Assembly: GCA_019637225.1 (NCBI GenBank)
Contig: JAHBWC010000016.1
Coordinates: forward strand, 1-64,000
Direction: 5' to 3'
DNA: 64,000 nucleotides
DNA from: Labilithrix sp.
Lineage (GTDB): Bacteria; Myxococcota_A; Polyangia; Polyangiales; Polyangiaceae
Shown here piece by piece: positions 1 to 8,774 of this stretch. The notes beneath the pieces were generated by a model that was not told where the DNA came from, did not search any database, and saw only the letters and a list, made by a program, of their open reading frames with translations. The position numbers were made by a program, and so were the translations under genes. Position 1 is the first letter of the stretch, and each line of letters begins with the position of its first letter.

Positions 1-1
1 G

Positions 2-538
2 AGCTTCCTCTCGCCGCTCACCAACGTCCGCACGGACACGTACGGCGGCTCGCGCGAGGGGCGGATGCGCTATCCGCTCGAGGTGCTCGAGGCGGTGCGC
101 GCGGCGTGGCCGAAGCACAAGCCGCTCAGCGTGCGCATCTCCGCGACCGACTGGCTCCCGGGCGGCATCACCGACGAGGACGTGGTCGCGCTGGCGCGGG
201 CGCTTAAGGAGAGGGGCACCGACGTCATCGACGTTTCGTGCGGCATGACCACGCCGGAGTCGCGGCCCAAGTTCTACGGGCGGATGTACCAGGCGTACTG
301 GGCCGACATGGTGAAGAACGAGGTGAAGATCCCGACGATCACCGTCGGCAACATCTCGAGCGCCGATCAGATCAACACGATCATCCTCTCGGGCCGCGCC
401 GACCTCTGCGCCCTCGCGCGACCGCACCTCGCGAACCCGCACTTCACCCTCGGCGCGGCGATCGAGCAGGGCTGGCGCGACGTGTTCATCCCGAGCCAGT
501 ACGGCATCGTCCGCCCGCTCCCGCCGCGCCCGGCCTGA
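2..538 (+). CDS. Old-yellow-enzyme domain, C-terminal part of an anthraniloyl-CoA monooxygenase / salicylyl-CoA 5-hydroxylase type flavoprotein (5' truncated)
   Basis: The reading frame is open at the left edge, so only the last 178 residues are present. They form the second half of an NADH:flavin oxidoreductase (OYE-like) TIM barrel: SPLTN-RTD-YGGS near the edge, then RISATDW, a GRMYQ segment, TVGNI and the phosphate-binding RADLCALARPH strand. RISATDW, GRM.Q and DLCALARPHL are typical of the reductase half of the bifunctional anthraniloyl-CoA monooxygenase / salicylyl-CoA hydroxylase fusion, in which an N-terminal aromatic hydroxylase precedes this domain. The fusion cannot be confirmed because the upstream part lies outside the window. 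A stand-alone OYE reductase is the alternative. Expected role: cytoplasmic degradation of aromatic CoA thioesters. Confidence 0.85.
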   Translation, partial: SFLSPLTNVRTDTYGGSREGRMRYPLEVLEAVRAAWPKHKPLSVRISATDWLPGGITDEDVVALARALKERGTDVIDVSCGMTTPESRPKFYGRMYQAYWADMVKNEVKIPTITVGNISSADQINTIILSGRADLCALARPHLANPHFTLGAAIEQGWRDVFIPSQYGIVRPLPPRPA

Positions 539-649
539 ACCGGTGCGGGCGTCGACGGCCCGCCGCAGCGGGCCGCCGCTTCGAGCTCTGCTTTGGGGCG
601 GTCGGTCGCGCATGCCCGCCCGATCCGGGATGAAAGCGGGGCGTCCGGG

Positions 650-655
650 TACTAG
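650..655 (+). promoter_or_regulatory. possible -10 element (TACTAG)
   Basis: TACTAG lies 49 bases before the GST start. The same octamer GGTACTAG occurs upstream of the gene starting at 36541 (reverse strand) and at 36704. No convincing -35 box was found. Weak call based only on the recurring motif. Confidence 0.2.
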
Positions 656-704
656 TCTTCGCCGGCCGCGGCCGAGCCGCGGTGGACGAGAGGAGCGCGA
701 CGCC

Positions 705-1316
705 ATGATCAAGATCTTCGGAAACCCCATGAGCACCTGCACTCGCAAGGTGCTGATGACCCTCGCCGAGACCAACACGCCGTACGAGTTGACCGTCGTC
801 GACCTGTCGAAGCGCGAGCACAAGAGCGACGCGCACGTGCGCCGGCAGCCGTTCGGCCGCGTCCCCGCGCTCGAGGACGACGGCTTCGAAATGTTCGAGT
901 CGCGCGCGATGTGCCGCTACCTGAACGACAAGGCCTCGGGGACGCTCGTCCCGAGCGATCCGAAGGCCCGCGCCCTGATGGAGCAGTGGATCAGCGTCGA
1001 GACGTCCGAGCTCAGCGGGAACGCGATGAAGTTCATCTACGAGTACGTGATGAAACGCCCGCAGGATCCCGCGGTCCTCGAGGCCGCGCGCGCAGGGCTC
1101 GAGACCGCGGCCTCCGTGATGGATGCCCAGCTCGCCAAGACGCCGTTCCTCGTCGGCGCGGAGCTCACGCTCGCCGACATCTGCTTCATGCCGTACTTCG
1201 ATTACGCGATGGCGACGCCCGCGAAGGAGATCTTCGCCAAGCACCCGCACGTGATGGCGTGGTGGGCGAGGGTCAGCGATCGCGCGACGTGGCGGAAGGC
1301 GACCGGAAAGGCCTGA
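705..1316 (+). CDS. glutathione S-transferase family protein
   Basis: A 203-aa soluble protein with a thioredoxin-like GSH-binding half at about residues 1-78 and a helical C-terminal half at about 88-203. The N-terminal STCTRKVL segment carries the candidate Ser/Cys catalytic region. FGRVPALED supplies the cis-Pro before strand beta3, and FESRAM contains the Glu-Ser pair that binds the gamma-glutamyl group of GSH. LTLADI, the conserved N-capping Asp motif of the GST C-terminal domain, is present near residue 160. The fold resembles phi/nu-like bacterial GSTs. The substrate is unknown. The ATG at 705 is chosen because GAGAGGAG lies just upstream at 688-695; the frame stays open further upstream without GST sequence. 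Confidence 0.9.
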   Translation: MIKIFGNPMSTCTRKVLMTLAETNTPYELTVVDLSKREHKSDAHVRRQPFGRVPALEDDGFEMFESRAMCRYLNDKASGTLVPSDPKARALMEQWISVETSELSGNAMKFIYEYVMKRPQDPAVLEAARAGLETAASVMDAQLAKTPFLVGAELTLADICFMPYFDYAMATPAKEIFAKHPHVMAWWARVSDRATWRKATGKA

Positions 1317-1341
1317 CGCGCTCGGCGCCGGAGGGGAAGGG

Positions 1342-1374
1342 AGCCGGCCGGTGACGTTCAGTCGTCGGCCGGCT
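1342..1374. terminator. inverted repeat between convergent genes
   Basis: A perfect 9-bp stem (AGCCGGCCG / CGGCCGGCT) with a 15-base loop sits between the stop of the GST gene and the end of the convergent gene. It overlaps that gene's last codons. There is no clear U-tract on either strand, so it may be a weak bidirectional terminator or simply a stable hairpin. Confidence 0.4.
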
Positions 1375-2284
1375 TCTCCTTGCCACCGCGCTTCGGCCTC
1401 GTTCGCGTCGGGCTCTCCGCCGCCGGCTCGGCGACGACCTCGGTCTTCGCGGCCGCACGTTCGCCCTGGGCGCCGGTCTCCGCGGCGGCGCGCTCTTCCT
1501 CGAGCTCGGCGCGCTCTTCCGGCGTGGGATCGGCCGGATCGGGCGGGTCGTGCTCGAGCAGCGGGTGCGTGTCGGGATCGGCTTCGCGCGAGCCGCGACG
1601 CCTCGGCTTCGGCGTCAGGCCGTACTCGTCGAGCAGATCCTTCGTCGAGAGCAGGGCCGCCTGAGCCAACAGGCGACCTTGACGGCTCGGGAGCTCGATG
1701 TGGTGCGCCGTGGTGACGAGCTCCTCGCTCAGGAGCCTCGCCTCGTTCTCTTCGAGCGGCGTCGCGTCGAAGGCGTTCCGCCAGGTCGCGAAGGCCTGCA
1801 GCACGTGCTCGAGCGTCGGGACGACGACGGAGTAGGTCTCGTCGGCGAACATGCGCTTGGCGTACCCCGAGCCGAGGCGCTTCTCGAAGTCGCTGCACGC
1901 GCGCTCGAACTCGTCCCGATCGAACCGGCGGAGGTTCGGCAGCTTGACGTTGAAGAAGAGCGCCTCGATCAGCGGTGAGCGCGGGCTTCCGGCGAACGCG
2001 ATACCGGCCTGCAGGCGCTCGAGCGCGTCGACCGCCTCTCCTTGGAGGACGCGCGCACGGTCGCCGCGCATGTCCTCGAGCTCCTCGAGCCGGAGCGCGC
2101 GGTCGAGGAGGTCGCCGATCTTCGTGCGGGCTCGGTCGAGCCGGACGCGCGCCGCCTCGAGCCAGGTCTTCTCCTCCGTCAGACCGGGACGCTTCGAGAG
2201 CTCTTTGGCCGCCGCGTCGAGGCGGCGCGCGAGCTCGTGCGAATGAGCGATCAGCTCGAAGGCCTCGACGAGGGGCGTGCTCAT
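1358..2284 (-). CDS. hypothetical protein, helical, with a disordered charged tail
   Basis: A 308-aa protein with no family I recognise. The first ~215 residues are rich in Leu, Glu and Arg and look all-helical, with long amphipathic stretches such as residues 10-95. From about residue 225 the protein is low-complexity (Pro, Asp, Glu, Ala, then Lys/Arg at the end) and is probably unstructured. It has no signal peptide or membrane segment, so it is likely cytoplasmic. The start is an ATG at 2284 with a GGGG run 4-7 bases upstream. The frame has strong GC3 bias, which supports coding. Its 3' end converges on the GST gene. Confidence 0.75.
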   Translation of the reverse strand: MSTPLVEAFELIAHSHELARRLDAAAKELSKRPGLTEEKTWLEAARVRLDRARTKIGDLLDRALRLEELEDMRGDRARVLQGEAVDALERLQAGIAFAGSPRSPLIEALFFNVKLPNLRRFDRDEFERACSDFEKRLGSGYAKRMFADETYSVVVPTLEHVLQAFATWRNAFDATPLEENEARLLSEELVTTAHHIELPSRQGRLLAQAALLSTKDLLDEYGLTPKPRRRGSREADPDTHPLLEHDPPDPADPTPEERAELEEERAAAETGAQGERAAAKTEVVAEPAAESPTRTRPKRGGKEKPADD

Positions 2285-2394
2285 GACCCCACTGCGATAC
2301 CACGACGCCGGGGCCTCCGGACGTCTTCATCGCTCGATGACCGAGCGGGGCGCCCGCCGGCCCGGAGGGCCGAGAGGGGGCGCGACGGGAGCCG

Positions 2395-2994
2395 TCAAGG
2401 AGCGGCGCGGAGCTTGTCGTAGTCGTCGGCGGCCGCCTCGACGACGGCGAGGTCGCGCGTCGCCTTGGCGGCGTCGGCGAGGAGCTCGGCGGTGAAGATC
2501 GTGAGGCCCCAGATGCCGTTGTCGCGCTGGCGGAAGGGCCAGCGCGTGCCTTGAACGGTGATCACGCTCGCGCGCTCGCCCTTGGGATCGACGTCGACGC
2601 GTGCCACCCCGGACAGGTCCTTGCGCAAGCGCCGCGACCAATGCCGTGTTCGGTAGAGGTGCGCGAAGACGTCGCTGCCGTCGGGCGCGTCGGCGAACGG
2701 ACCATAGGCGTGGGCGAGCTCGCTCCGTTGCGGTTCGGGGTAGCTCGCGTGGACGCGATCGCGCGCCTTCCGGCGCACGTCGCGGAGCGTGTAACAAGCC
2801 CACTGCGCCTCGGTCTCGAGGTAGGCGAAGAAGCCGCGCGGATCGTCGCTGCCGACGCTGCGCGCGACGCGCATGTACGCACCCTCGGGCGTGCGATCGG
2901 GAGGATACGGTCGATAGAGCAGGGCGAAGGCCGCGCCCGGCGCGAGCAAGGTGCCGGCGACGACGGCGATCAGCTTGCGGCGCGACACGGTCAT
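2395..2994 (-). CDS. hypothetical secreted or membrane-anchored protein
   Basis: A 199-aa protein starting MTVSRRKLIAVV. The N-terminus has two Arg and a Lys followed by a hydrophobic stretch at about residues 8-24, which looks like a signal peptide or single membrane anchor; the SRRK pattern is only loosely Tat-like. The remainder is a small globular region with several aromatic residues and the motif RWPFRQRDNGIWGL near residue 150. I do not recognise the family. The fold could be an NTF2/DUF4878-like periplasmic domain, but that is a guess. An upstream extension in the same frame to 3066 is open but lacks the signal-peptide pattern at its start, so the ATG at 2994 is preferred. Confidence 0.7.
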   Translation of the reverse strand: MTVSRRKLIAVVAGTLLAPGAAFALLYRPYPPDRTPEGAYMRVARSVGSDDPRGFFAYLETEAQWACYTLRDVRRKARDRVHASYPEPQRSELAHAYGPFADAPDGSDVFAHLYRTRHWSRRLRKDLSGVARVDVDPKGERASVITVQGTRWPFRQRDNGIWGLTIFTAELLADAAKATRDLAVVEAAADDYDKLRAAP

Positions 2995-3187
2995 GACGAG
3001 AGGCCGGGATTCATACGTGATCTGGGCTCGATGCCCGAGTCGATCCGAGGTGCGGCAACGAGCCACCTGCTCCGGCCGCCGGGAACGGAGCGCGCGCGCC
3101 GATGAAGATGATTGGTGAGCAAACGATGTGCGGCGTGCGGCACAGTTCGGTCTTGTGGCTGAGTGGGGGGGCGTCTATTCGGTGGCG

Positions 3188-4510
3188 ATGACTGCGGGCG
3201 GAGGCAGCAGCTTGCAGAGCGGTCTCGTAGCACGGGTGCTCGCCACTCGCCGAGCCACGATGCGCCTCACGCAGCCGCTCGAGGTCGAGGACTGGGTCGT
3301 GCAGTCGATGCCCGACGCGAGCCCGGTCAAGTGGCACCTCGCGCACACGACGTGGTTCTTCGAGCGTTTCGTCCTGCGCCCGCTCGGCGTGCCGCCGGTC
3401 GTCGATGCCTACGACTACCTCTTCAACTCGTACTACGAGAGCGTCGGCGCGCGTCATCCTCGCGCCCGCCGCGGATTGCTCACCCGGCCCACCGCCGCCG
3501 AGATCATCTCCTACCGGAGCGCGATCGACGAGCGGCTCGCCGCTCTCGAGGGCTCGCCGCGGCTCGGCGAGGTCGCGGAGGCGCTCGAGCTCGGGAAAAA
3601 CCACGAGGAGCAGCATCAGGAGCTGCTCCTCACGGACGTGAAGCACCTCTTCGGCGCGAATCCGCTCGCGCCGGCTTACCGCGCCGGGCCGGTCTCGACG
3701 ACGCCGAGCGCCGGCGAGTCTTCGGCGTCTTCGGGCGCCTCGGCGAGCTCCTGGCACCGCTTCGACGGCGGGCTCACGGCGATCGGGCACGAAGGAGCGT
3801 CGTTCGCGTTCGACAACGAGCGCCCGCGGCACGAGGTGCTCGTCGCGTCGTTCGAGCTCGCGTCGCGGCTCGTCACGTGCGGCGAGTACCTCGCGTTCAT
3901 CGAGGACGGCGGCTACGCGCGTCCGGAGCTGTGGCTCTCCGACGGCTGGGCGTGGGTCAACGCGGAGCGGCAGCGTGCGCCGGCGTACTGGGACCTCGAC
4001 GCGCGGACCGTCTTCACGCTGCGCGGAAAGCGCGGCGTCGAGCCGAGCGAGCCCGTGTGCCACGTCACGTTCTACGAAGCCGATGCGTACGCGCGCTGGG
4101 CGGGGGCAAGGCTGCCCCGCGAGGCAGAATGGGAGGTCGCCGCCGAGCGCTGCGGTCACGGACGTACGCGGGGCATCGAGACCGCGGCCCAGGTCGTCTC
4201 GCGCTGCGGAGCCTTCATGGAGGACGAGGCGCTGCACCCGCAGGCCGCGCGGGGAGGGCCGGGCGTCGCGCAGCTCCTCGGGGACGCATGGGAGTGGACT
4301 CAGAGCGCCTACGCACCCTATCCGGGCTTCGCGCCGCTGCCCGGCGCGTTCGGCGAGTACAACGGCAAGTTCATGGTCAGCCAGATGGTCCTGCGCGGCG
4401 GCTCGTGCGCGACGCCGCAGGGGCACGTGCGTGCGACGTATCGCAACTTCTTCCCGCCGAGCGCGGCATGGCAGTTCACCGGCATTCGCCTTGCGAGGGA
4501 CATTGCATGA
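3188..4510 (+). CDS. egtB: EgtB, ergothioneine sulfoxide synthase
   Basis: A 440-aa protein with two domains: a DinB-like iron-binding domain (about 10-175) and an FGE-sulfatase/SUMF domain (about 190-440). The iron-ligand pattern is visible: WHLAH at residues 49-53, and HEEQHQE at 139-145, which matches the HX3HXE motif of EgtB. The SUMF half shows PVCHVTFYEADAYARWAG, LPREAEWE and LRGGSCATP. EgtB couples hercynine to gamma-glutamylcysteine or cysteine using O2 and Fe(II). It is followed by egtD with a 4-base ATGA overlap, so the two are translationally coupled. No egtA, egtC or egtE is nearby. ATG at 3188 is preferred over an upstream in-frame start at 3128 because the extension lacks family similarity. 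Confidence 0.93.
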   Translation: MTAGGGSSLQSGLVARVLATRRATMRLTQPLEVEDWVVQSMPDASPVKWHLAHTTWFFERFVLRPLGVPPVVDAYDYLFNSYYESVGARHPRARRGLLTRPTAAEIISYRSAIDERLAALEGSPRLGEVAEALELGKNHEEQHQELLLTDVKHLFGANPLAPAYRAGPVSTTPSAGESSASSGASASSWHRFDGGLTAIGHEGASFAFDNERPRHEVLVASFELASRLVTCGEYLAFIEDGGYARPELWLSDGWAWVNAERQRAPAYWDLDARTVFTLRGKRGVEPSEPVCHVTFYEADAYARWAGARLPREAEWEVAAERCGHGRTRGIETAAQVVSRCGAFMEDEALHPQAARGGPGVAQLLGDAWEWTQSAYAPYPGFAPLPGAFGEYNGKFMVSQMVLRGGSCATPQGHVRATYRNFFPPSAAWQFTGIRLARDIA

Positions 4511-5508
4511 CACCGCTCGACGGTACACACGACCGGACCGGAGCGCGGTCTCCGCTCGAGCCCGCGGCCGCCGACTTTCGCGACGACGCCATGGCCGGCC
4601 TTCGTTCGACGCCGAAGCGGCTCTCGCCGAAGTACTTCTACGACACCGAGGGCTCGCAGCTGTTCGACGCGATCTGCGAGCTGCCGGAGTACTACGTGAC
4701 GCGCACCGAGCTCTCGATCCTCGAGGCGGAAGCCGGCGCGATCGCCTCGCGCCTCGCGGCCGGAGGGCCTTGCCGCGTCGTGGAGCCGGGGGCGGGAAGC
4801 GGGACCAAGACTCGTCTCTTGCTCCGCGCGCTCGGCCCGGAGCGATGCGTCGACTACGTGCCTGTCGACATCGCGGGCGAGCACCTCGAACGAACGGCGG
4901 TAGAGCTCCGGGCCGAGCTGCCGTGGCTGCGCGTGACGCCGTTCGCCGCGGACTTCAGCCTGGAGCTCCCGCTCCCGGGGGACCGCGCGCGCGCGCGCAC
5001 CGTCGTCTACTTTCCGGGCTCGACCATCGGCAACTTCGACCCCGCGGACGCAGAGCGGCTGCTCGGCCGGTTCCGCGAGGCCGCGGGGCCGGACGGGCTC
5101 GTGCTCCTCGGCGTCGATCTGAAGAAGGATCCGGCGGAGCTCCACGCCGCCTACAACGACGCGCGGGGCGTCACGGCCCGGTTCAACAAGAACGTCCTCC
5201 GCCGGATGAACGTCGAGCTCGGCACCGACTTCGATCTCGACGCGTTTCATCACTACGCGTTCTACGCTCCCGCTCACGGTCGCATCGAGATGCACCTCGT
5301 CAGCGTGCGGCGGCAGGAGGTCCGCCTCGGTGGCGAGGTCTTCACGTTCGAGGACGGCGAGTCGATCTGCACCGAGCGCTCCTACAAGTACGATCTGGCG
5401 ACGGCCGAGCGGCTGGGCCGGTCGGCGGGCCTCGCGCTCGTCGACTCGTGGCGCGACGCCGAGCGCCGCTTCGCGGTCCTGCTCTTCCGCGCGCCGGCGC
5501 CGGCCTGA
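4507..5508 (+). CDS. egtD: EgtD, L-histidine N-alpha-methyltransferase
   Basis: A 333-aa SAM-dependent methyltransferase that trimethylates histidine to hercynine, the substrate used by EgtB. Visible features: LSPKYFYDTEGSQLFDAI (residues 39-56), the SAM-binding loop EPGAGSGTKT near residue 97, YFPGSTIGNF near 173, and GVDLKKD near 201. These are hallmarks of the EgtD/DUF2260 family. Length is close to the usual ~320 residues. Its ATG overlaps the egtB stop (ATGA, 4507-4510), which explains the lack of a separate ribosome site and implies coexpression. The product acts as a cytoplasmic thiol-antioxidant precursor. Confidence 0.95.
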   Translation: MTPLDGTHDRTGARSPLEPAAADFRDDAMAGLRSTPKRLSPKYFYDTEGSQLFDAICELPEYYVTRTELSILEAEAGAIASRLAAGGPCRVVEPGAGSGTKTRLLLRALGPERCVDYVPVDIAGEHLERTAVELRAELPWLRVTPFAADFSLELPLPGDRARARTVVYFPGSTIGNFDPADAERLLGRFREAAGPDGLVLLGVDLKKDPAELHAAYNDARGVTARFNKNVLRRMNVELGTDFDLDAFHHYAFYAPAHGRIEMHLVSVRRQEVRLGGEVFTFEDGESICTERSYKYDLATAERLGRSAGLALVDSWRDAERRFAVLLFRAPAPA

Positions 5509-5657
5509 AGGCGTCGCGCTCGCGCTCCCGCGTCGACGGAACGTGCGCGAGTCGTGATGGCGCGCGCGAACCGGCGCTATCATCGCGGGGTGGTAGAGGC
5601 GTCCGGCGGTCTTCGTGACGGCGCGGCCGCTCCGGTCCCGCCGGAGCTCGCCGCTTC

Positions 5658-6611
5658 GTGATCACGACGCGCTTCGCGCCGTCGCCCACCGGCGATCTGC
5701 ACCTCGGCGGGGCGTGGACCGCGCTCGCGTCGTGGGCGCTGGCGCGGAGCTCGGGCGGTCGGACGGTCCTCCGCGTCGAGGACATCGACACGCCGCGCGT
5801 CGTCGCGGGCTCGGCCGCGCGGATCCTCGAGGACCTCGCGTGGCTCGGGCTCGACTGGGACGAAGGGCCGATCGTGCAGTCGGCCCGGACGAGCGCGTAC
5901 GAGGCGGCGCTCGCGCGCCTCGACGCCGCGGGTCTCGTCTACCCGTGCGACTGCTCGCGCGCCGAGATCGCCCGCGCCGCGAGCGCGCCGCACGCCGGCG
6001 AGGAGAGCAAGGAGACGATCTACCCCGGCACGTGCCGAGACGCGCCGCGCGATCGCGCATTCAAGCGCCTCCCGGCGATCCGCCTCCGCGTTCCGGACGG
6101 CGCGCGCGTCGCGTTCGAGGACGCCGTAGCGGGCGCGGTCGAAGAGGACGTCGCGCGCGCGGCGGGCGACTTCGTCCTCCGGCGCGGCGACGGCGTCTTC
6201 GCCTACCAGCTCGTCGTCGCGATCGACGACGCCGAGATGGGCGTGAGCCACGTCGTCCGCGCCGACGATCTGCTCGGCTCCACGGCGCGGCAGGTCCTCC
6301 TGATGCGGCTCCTCGGTCATGCGGCGGCGCCGTCGTACGCGCACGTGCCGCTCGTCGTCGCGCCCGACGGCGCGCGCCTCGCGAAGCGGACGCGCGGCGC
6401 GACGACGCGCGAGCTCGCCGAGGCGGGGGTCGCTCCGGAGGCGATCGTCGGAGCGCTCGCGCGCGGGCTCGGGCTCGTGCCCCCGGGCGCGGGGCCGCTC
6501 ACGCCGCGCGAGGTCGCCGCCGCGCTCCGGCCGCCGAGCGCGTGGCGACGGACGCCGTGGCCGATGCCGCTCGAGTGGTCGCGATCGGATCAGGGCCGCA
6601 GCGCGAAGTAG
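5658..6611 (+). CDS. gluQ: GluQ-RS, glutamyl-Q tRNA(Asp) synthetase
   Basis: A 317-aa paralogue of the catalytic core of glutamyl-tRNA synthetase, lacking the anticodon-binding domain. It activates Glu and attaches it to queuosine-34 of tRNA-Asp. Visible: the HIGH-class motif PSPTGDLHLGG at residues 9-19, a Zn site with YPCDCSR (about 95) and a later YPGTC, and a KMSKS-class loop RLAKRT near residue 240. The start is GTG at 5658, giving MITTRFAPSPTG, the normal family N-terminus. The last 22 bases overlap the 3' end of the convergent kinase gene. No queuosine genes are visible in this window. Confidence 0.93.
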   Translation: MITTRFAPSPTGDLHLGGAWTALASWALARSSGGRTVLRVEDIDTPRVVAGSAARILEDLAWLGLDWDEGPIVQSARTSAYEAALARLDAAGLVYPCDCSRAEIARAASAPHAGEESKETIYPGTCRDAPRDRAFKRLPAIRLRVPDGARVAFEDAVAGAVEEDVARAAGDFVLRRGDGVFAYQLVVAIDDAEMGVSHVVRADDLLGSTARQVLLMRLLGHAAAPSYAHVPLVVAPDGARLAKRTRGATTRELAEAGVAPEAIVGALARGLGLVPPGAGPLTPREVAAALRPPSAWRRTPWPMPLEWSRSDQGRSAK

Positions 6612-7807
6612 ACGCCGACCGCGATGCTCGCGAGCCCGACGAGCACCCAGACGGCGATCCACGCGCGCGTGCTCGTCACGGCCTCGGCCGGCGGCGGCCG
6701 CGACGGCAGGCTCGCGGGCGTGCCCTTGCTCGACGGCGGTGGTCGCGAAGGCTTCGCGCTCATGCGCGGCGGTGGGGAAGACGCGACGAGCGGGCGGTCG
6801 TTGATGAGCGTCGGCCCGGTCACGTCGACGGGATCGTCTCCCACGACGGCGGCCGGCATCGTCGCCGCGAAGGCGTCGGTCCCCGGCGGCGACGCCGAGA
6901 ACGACGCCGGTCCGAGCGAGGCGACGTCGTCGGGAGCCGAGCGCGCGAGCTTGATCGCCGCGGCGAACGCGCTCGCGGACGGGTAGCGGTCGTCACGCTC
7001 GCGCGCGAGGGCGCCGAGGACGACCGCCTCGATCGCGGGGGTGACGCGGCCCGCGGCGTTCGGGCGCTTGCTCGGCGGCTCGAGGTCGCTCGTGAGGTGC
7101 GCGGTCAGGACGCTGAGCGGCGTCGCTCCGGTGAAGGGCGGCGCACCGGTGAGCATCTCGTAGAGCATGACGCCGGCCGCGTAGACGTCGCACCGTGCGT
7201 CGAGCTCGTCGCCGCGAGCTTGCTCCGGCGACATGTACTCGGGCGTACCGAAGACCATGTTATGCGTCGTGAGGTTCGTCGTCCCGAGGCCCGAGCCGGT
7301 GATGATCTTCGACATGCCGAAGTCGACGACGACGACCTTCGTCCCGCGCTCGAGCAGGACGTTCGCCGGCTTGAGGTCGCGGTGGATGACGCCCTGCGCG
7401 TGTGCCGATCGGAGCGCGTCGAGCACCTGGAGCATGACGTCGAGCGCGCGCGCGACGTCGATCGGCTCTTTCTCGAGGACGGCGGCGAGCGACTCTCCGC
7501 CGATCTTCGGCAGCGCGATGTAGAGCAGGCTCGTCCCCGGCTCCTCGCCCGGCACCTCGCCGAAGTCGAGGATCGGGCAGACGTGGTCGCCCTCGAGCCG
7601 GCGCAAGATCGCCGCCTCGCGCTGGAAGCGCCCGCGGATCTGCTTGTCCCCGGCGAGCGCGTCGTGCATCACCTTGAGCGCGACGGGCGTGTTGTCGCTC
7701 GTGCGGATCGCGTCGTGAACGACGCCGGTGCCACCCTCGCCGAGGACGCCGAGGACCTCGTACTTCTCGGCGACGATCCGCTTCACGGGCGCGTCCACGG
7801 CGCCCAT
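6590..7807 (-). CDS. Ser/Thr protein kinase with C-terminal transmembrane helix
   Basis: A 405-aa Hanks-type kinase. The kinase domain spans about residues 15-280: glycine loop GEGGTGVV, VALKVM with the catalytic Lys, HRDLKPANVLL catalytic loop, DFGMSK, and GTPEYMSPEQA at the end of the activation loop. A Pro/Ser-rich linker (about 300-375) leads to one hydrophobic helix near the C-terminus (AWIAVWVLVGLASIAVG), with very few residues after it. The kinase would therefore face the cytoplasm with almost no extracytoplasmic sensor. Such kinases are abundant in myxobacteria. The gene converges on and overlaps gluQ by 22 bases. The LysM/kinase gene pair lies directly upstream on the same strand. 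Confidence 0.92.
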   Translation of the reverse strand: MGAVDAPVKRIVAEKYEVLGVLGEGGTGVVHDAIRTSDNTPVALKVMHDALAGDKQIRGRFQREAAILRRLEGDHVCPILDFGEVPGEEPGTSLLYIALPKIGGESLAAVLEKEPIDVARALDVMLQVLDALRSAHAQGVIHRDLKPANVLLERGTKVVVVDFGMSKIITGSGLGTTNLTTHNMVFGTPEYMSPEQARGDELDARCDVYAAGVMLYEMLTGAPPFTGATPLSVLTAHLTSDLEPPSKRPNAAGRVTPAIEAVVLGALARERDDRYPSASAFAAAIKLARSAPDDVASLGPASFSASPPGTDAFAATMPAAVVGDDPVDVTGPTLINDRPLVASSPPPRMSAKPSRPPPSSKGTPASLPSRPPPAEAVTSTRAWIAVWVLVGLASIAVGVYFALRP

Positions 7808-7862
7808 CTTATCGCGAGCGGCGTGGACGGCGCGCGCACTTCTTTCGCGCGCCGGAGGCGCT

Positions 7863-8774
7863 TCACCGAACGCCGCACGCGGCGCGGATCTTCGGCGAGA
7901 CCGAGCGCGCGTCGAGCCGGACGTCGGCGCCGGCGTTCGTCTTCCACGCCGAGCACGCGCCGGCCGCGAGGCCGCCGGCCTCGAGCGCGACGTAGGCCTC
8001 GAGCAGCGCGCGGTGGATCGCGGCGAGCTGGGGGCGGGTGAGCTCGCCCGAGCCGAGCAGGCGGTTGCCCTTCGCGACGGCGTCGACGTAGCGCCCGGCG
8101 CGGACGTCGGCGAGGAGCGGCGGGATGTCGGCTTCGCCCCGGCGCTGCGCCTCGTAAGCCTGACCGCCGCCCTCGGTGCGCGTCCGCTCGGCGGCGGCGC
8201 GCGCGGCCTTCTTGCCCTCTTCGGTGAGCGAGAGATCGATCAGCGGGACGAGGACGACGTCGCCGCGGAGCAGCTTCTGCTTGCCGTCGCGCCCGTTGTA
8301 GATGTCGAGCTCCCACGCCTTGTTGGCGTCGCCGAGGTAGCGCTGCGCGAGCACCGGCATGGTCTCGTGCTCCGCGGCGATGTGCGCGACGACCGCCGGG
8401 ATCGCGACCTCCTGGTTCACGACCGGCGGCACCCACGCCACGGCGCCGTTCGCGCGCGCGAGCGTGTCGGCGCGCCGCGGATCGCCGAGGAACACACGCG
8501 CGAGCCCGAACCACGTCTCGCCGTCCTTGACGCGGTGATGCGCGGGCGCGGGGATCTCGAGCGGCTGCCCCGTGACGATCGCGCTGCCGCCGTGCGCGTC
8601 GAGCGCGTTCGCGCCCGCGATGGCCGCCTCGAAGCGCGGGGTGCCGTAGAAGCGGATCGCGATCTGCGCCAGCGTCTCGCCCTGCGAGACGACGTGGCCG
8701 AACGCCGACGCGTCCGACGGCGCGACGAGGAGCGCGGCGGACAGACCGACGAAGACGAGGGCTCGTAGCTTCAC
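7863..8774 (-). CDS. LysM-domain periplasmic protein
   Basis: A 303-aa exported protein. Residues 1-24 form a signal peptide (MKLRALVFVGLSAALLVAPS, cleavage probably after DASA). Three LysM-like units follow: HVVSQGETLAQIAIRFYGTP (about 27), HRVKDGETWFGLARVFLGDP (about 83) and a more diverged one around AAEHETMPVLAQRYLGD (about 135). The first two keep the G-ET...A..FYG core used to bind GlcNAc-containing glycans such as peptidoglycan. The C-terminal ~110 residues are helical and TPR-like. The GTG start at 8774 overlaps the stop of the upstream kinase gene by 4 bases (GTGA), so the pair is coupled. This suggests the kinase and the cell-wall protein work in one process. Confidence 0.88.
   Translation of the reverse strand: MKLRALVFVGLSAALLVAPSDASAFGHVVSQGETLAQIAIRFYGTPRFEAAIAGANALDAHGGSAIVTGQPLEIPAPAHHRVKDGETWFGLARVFLGDPRRADTLARANGAVAWVPPVVNQEVAIPAVVAHIAAEHETMPVLAQRYLGDANKAWELDIYNGRDGKQKLLRGDVVLVPLIDLSLTEEGKKAARAAAERTRTEGGGQAYEAQRRGEADIPPLLADVRAGRYVDAVAKGNRLLGSGELTRPQLAAIHRALLEAYVALEAGGLAAGACSAWKTNAGADVRLDARSVSPKIRAACGVR

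Noticed and set aside
1342..1374. Hairpin considered as a strong terminator
   Set aside because: The stem is good but neither strand has a U-tract, so it is listed only with low confidence.
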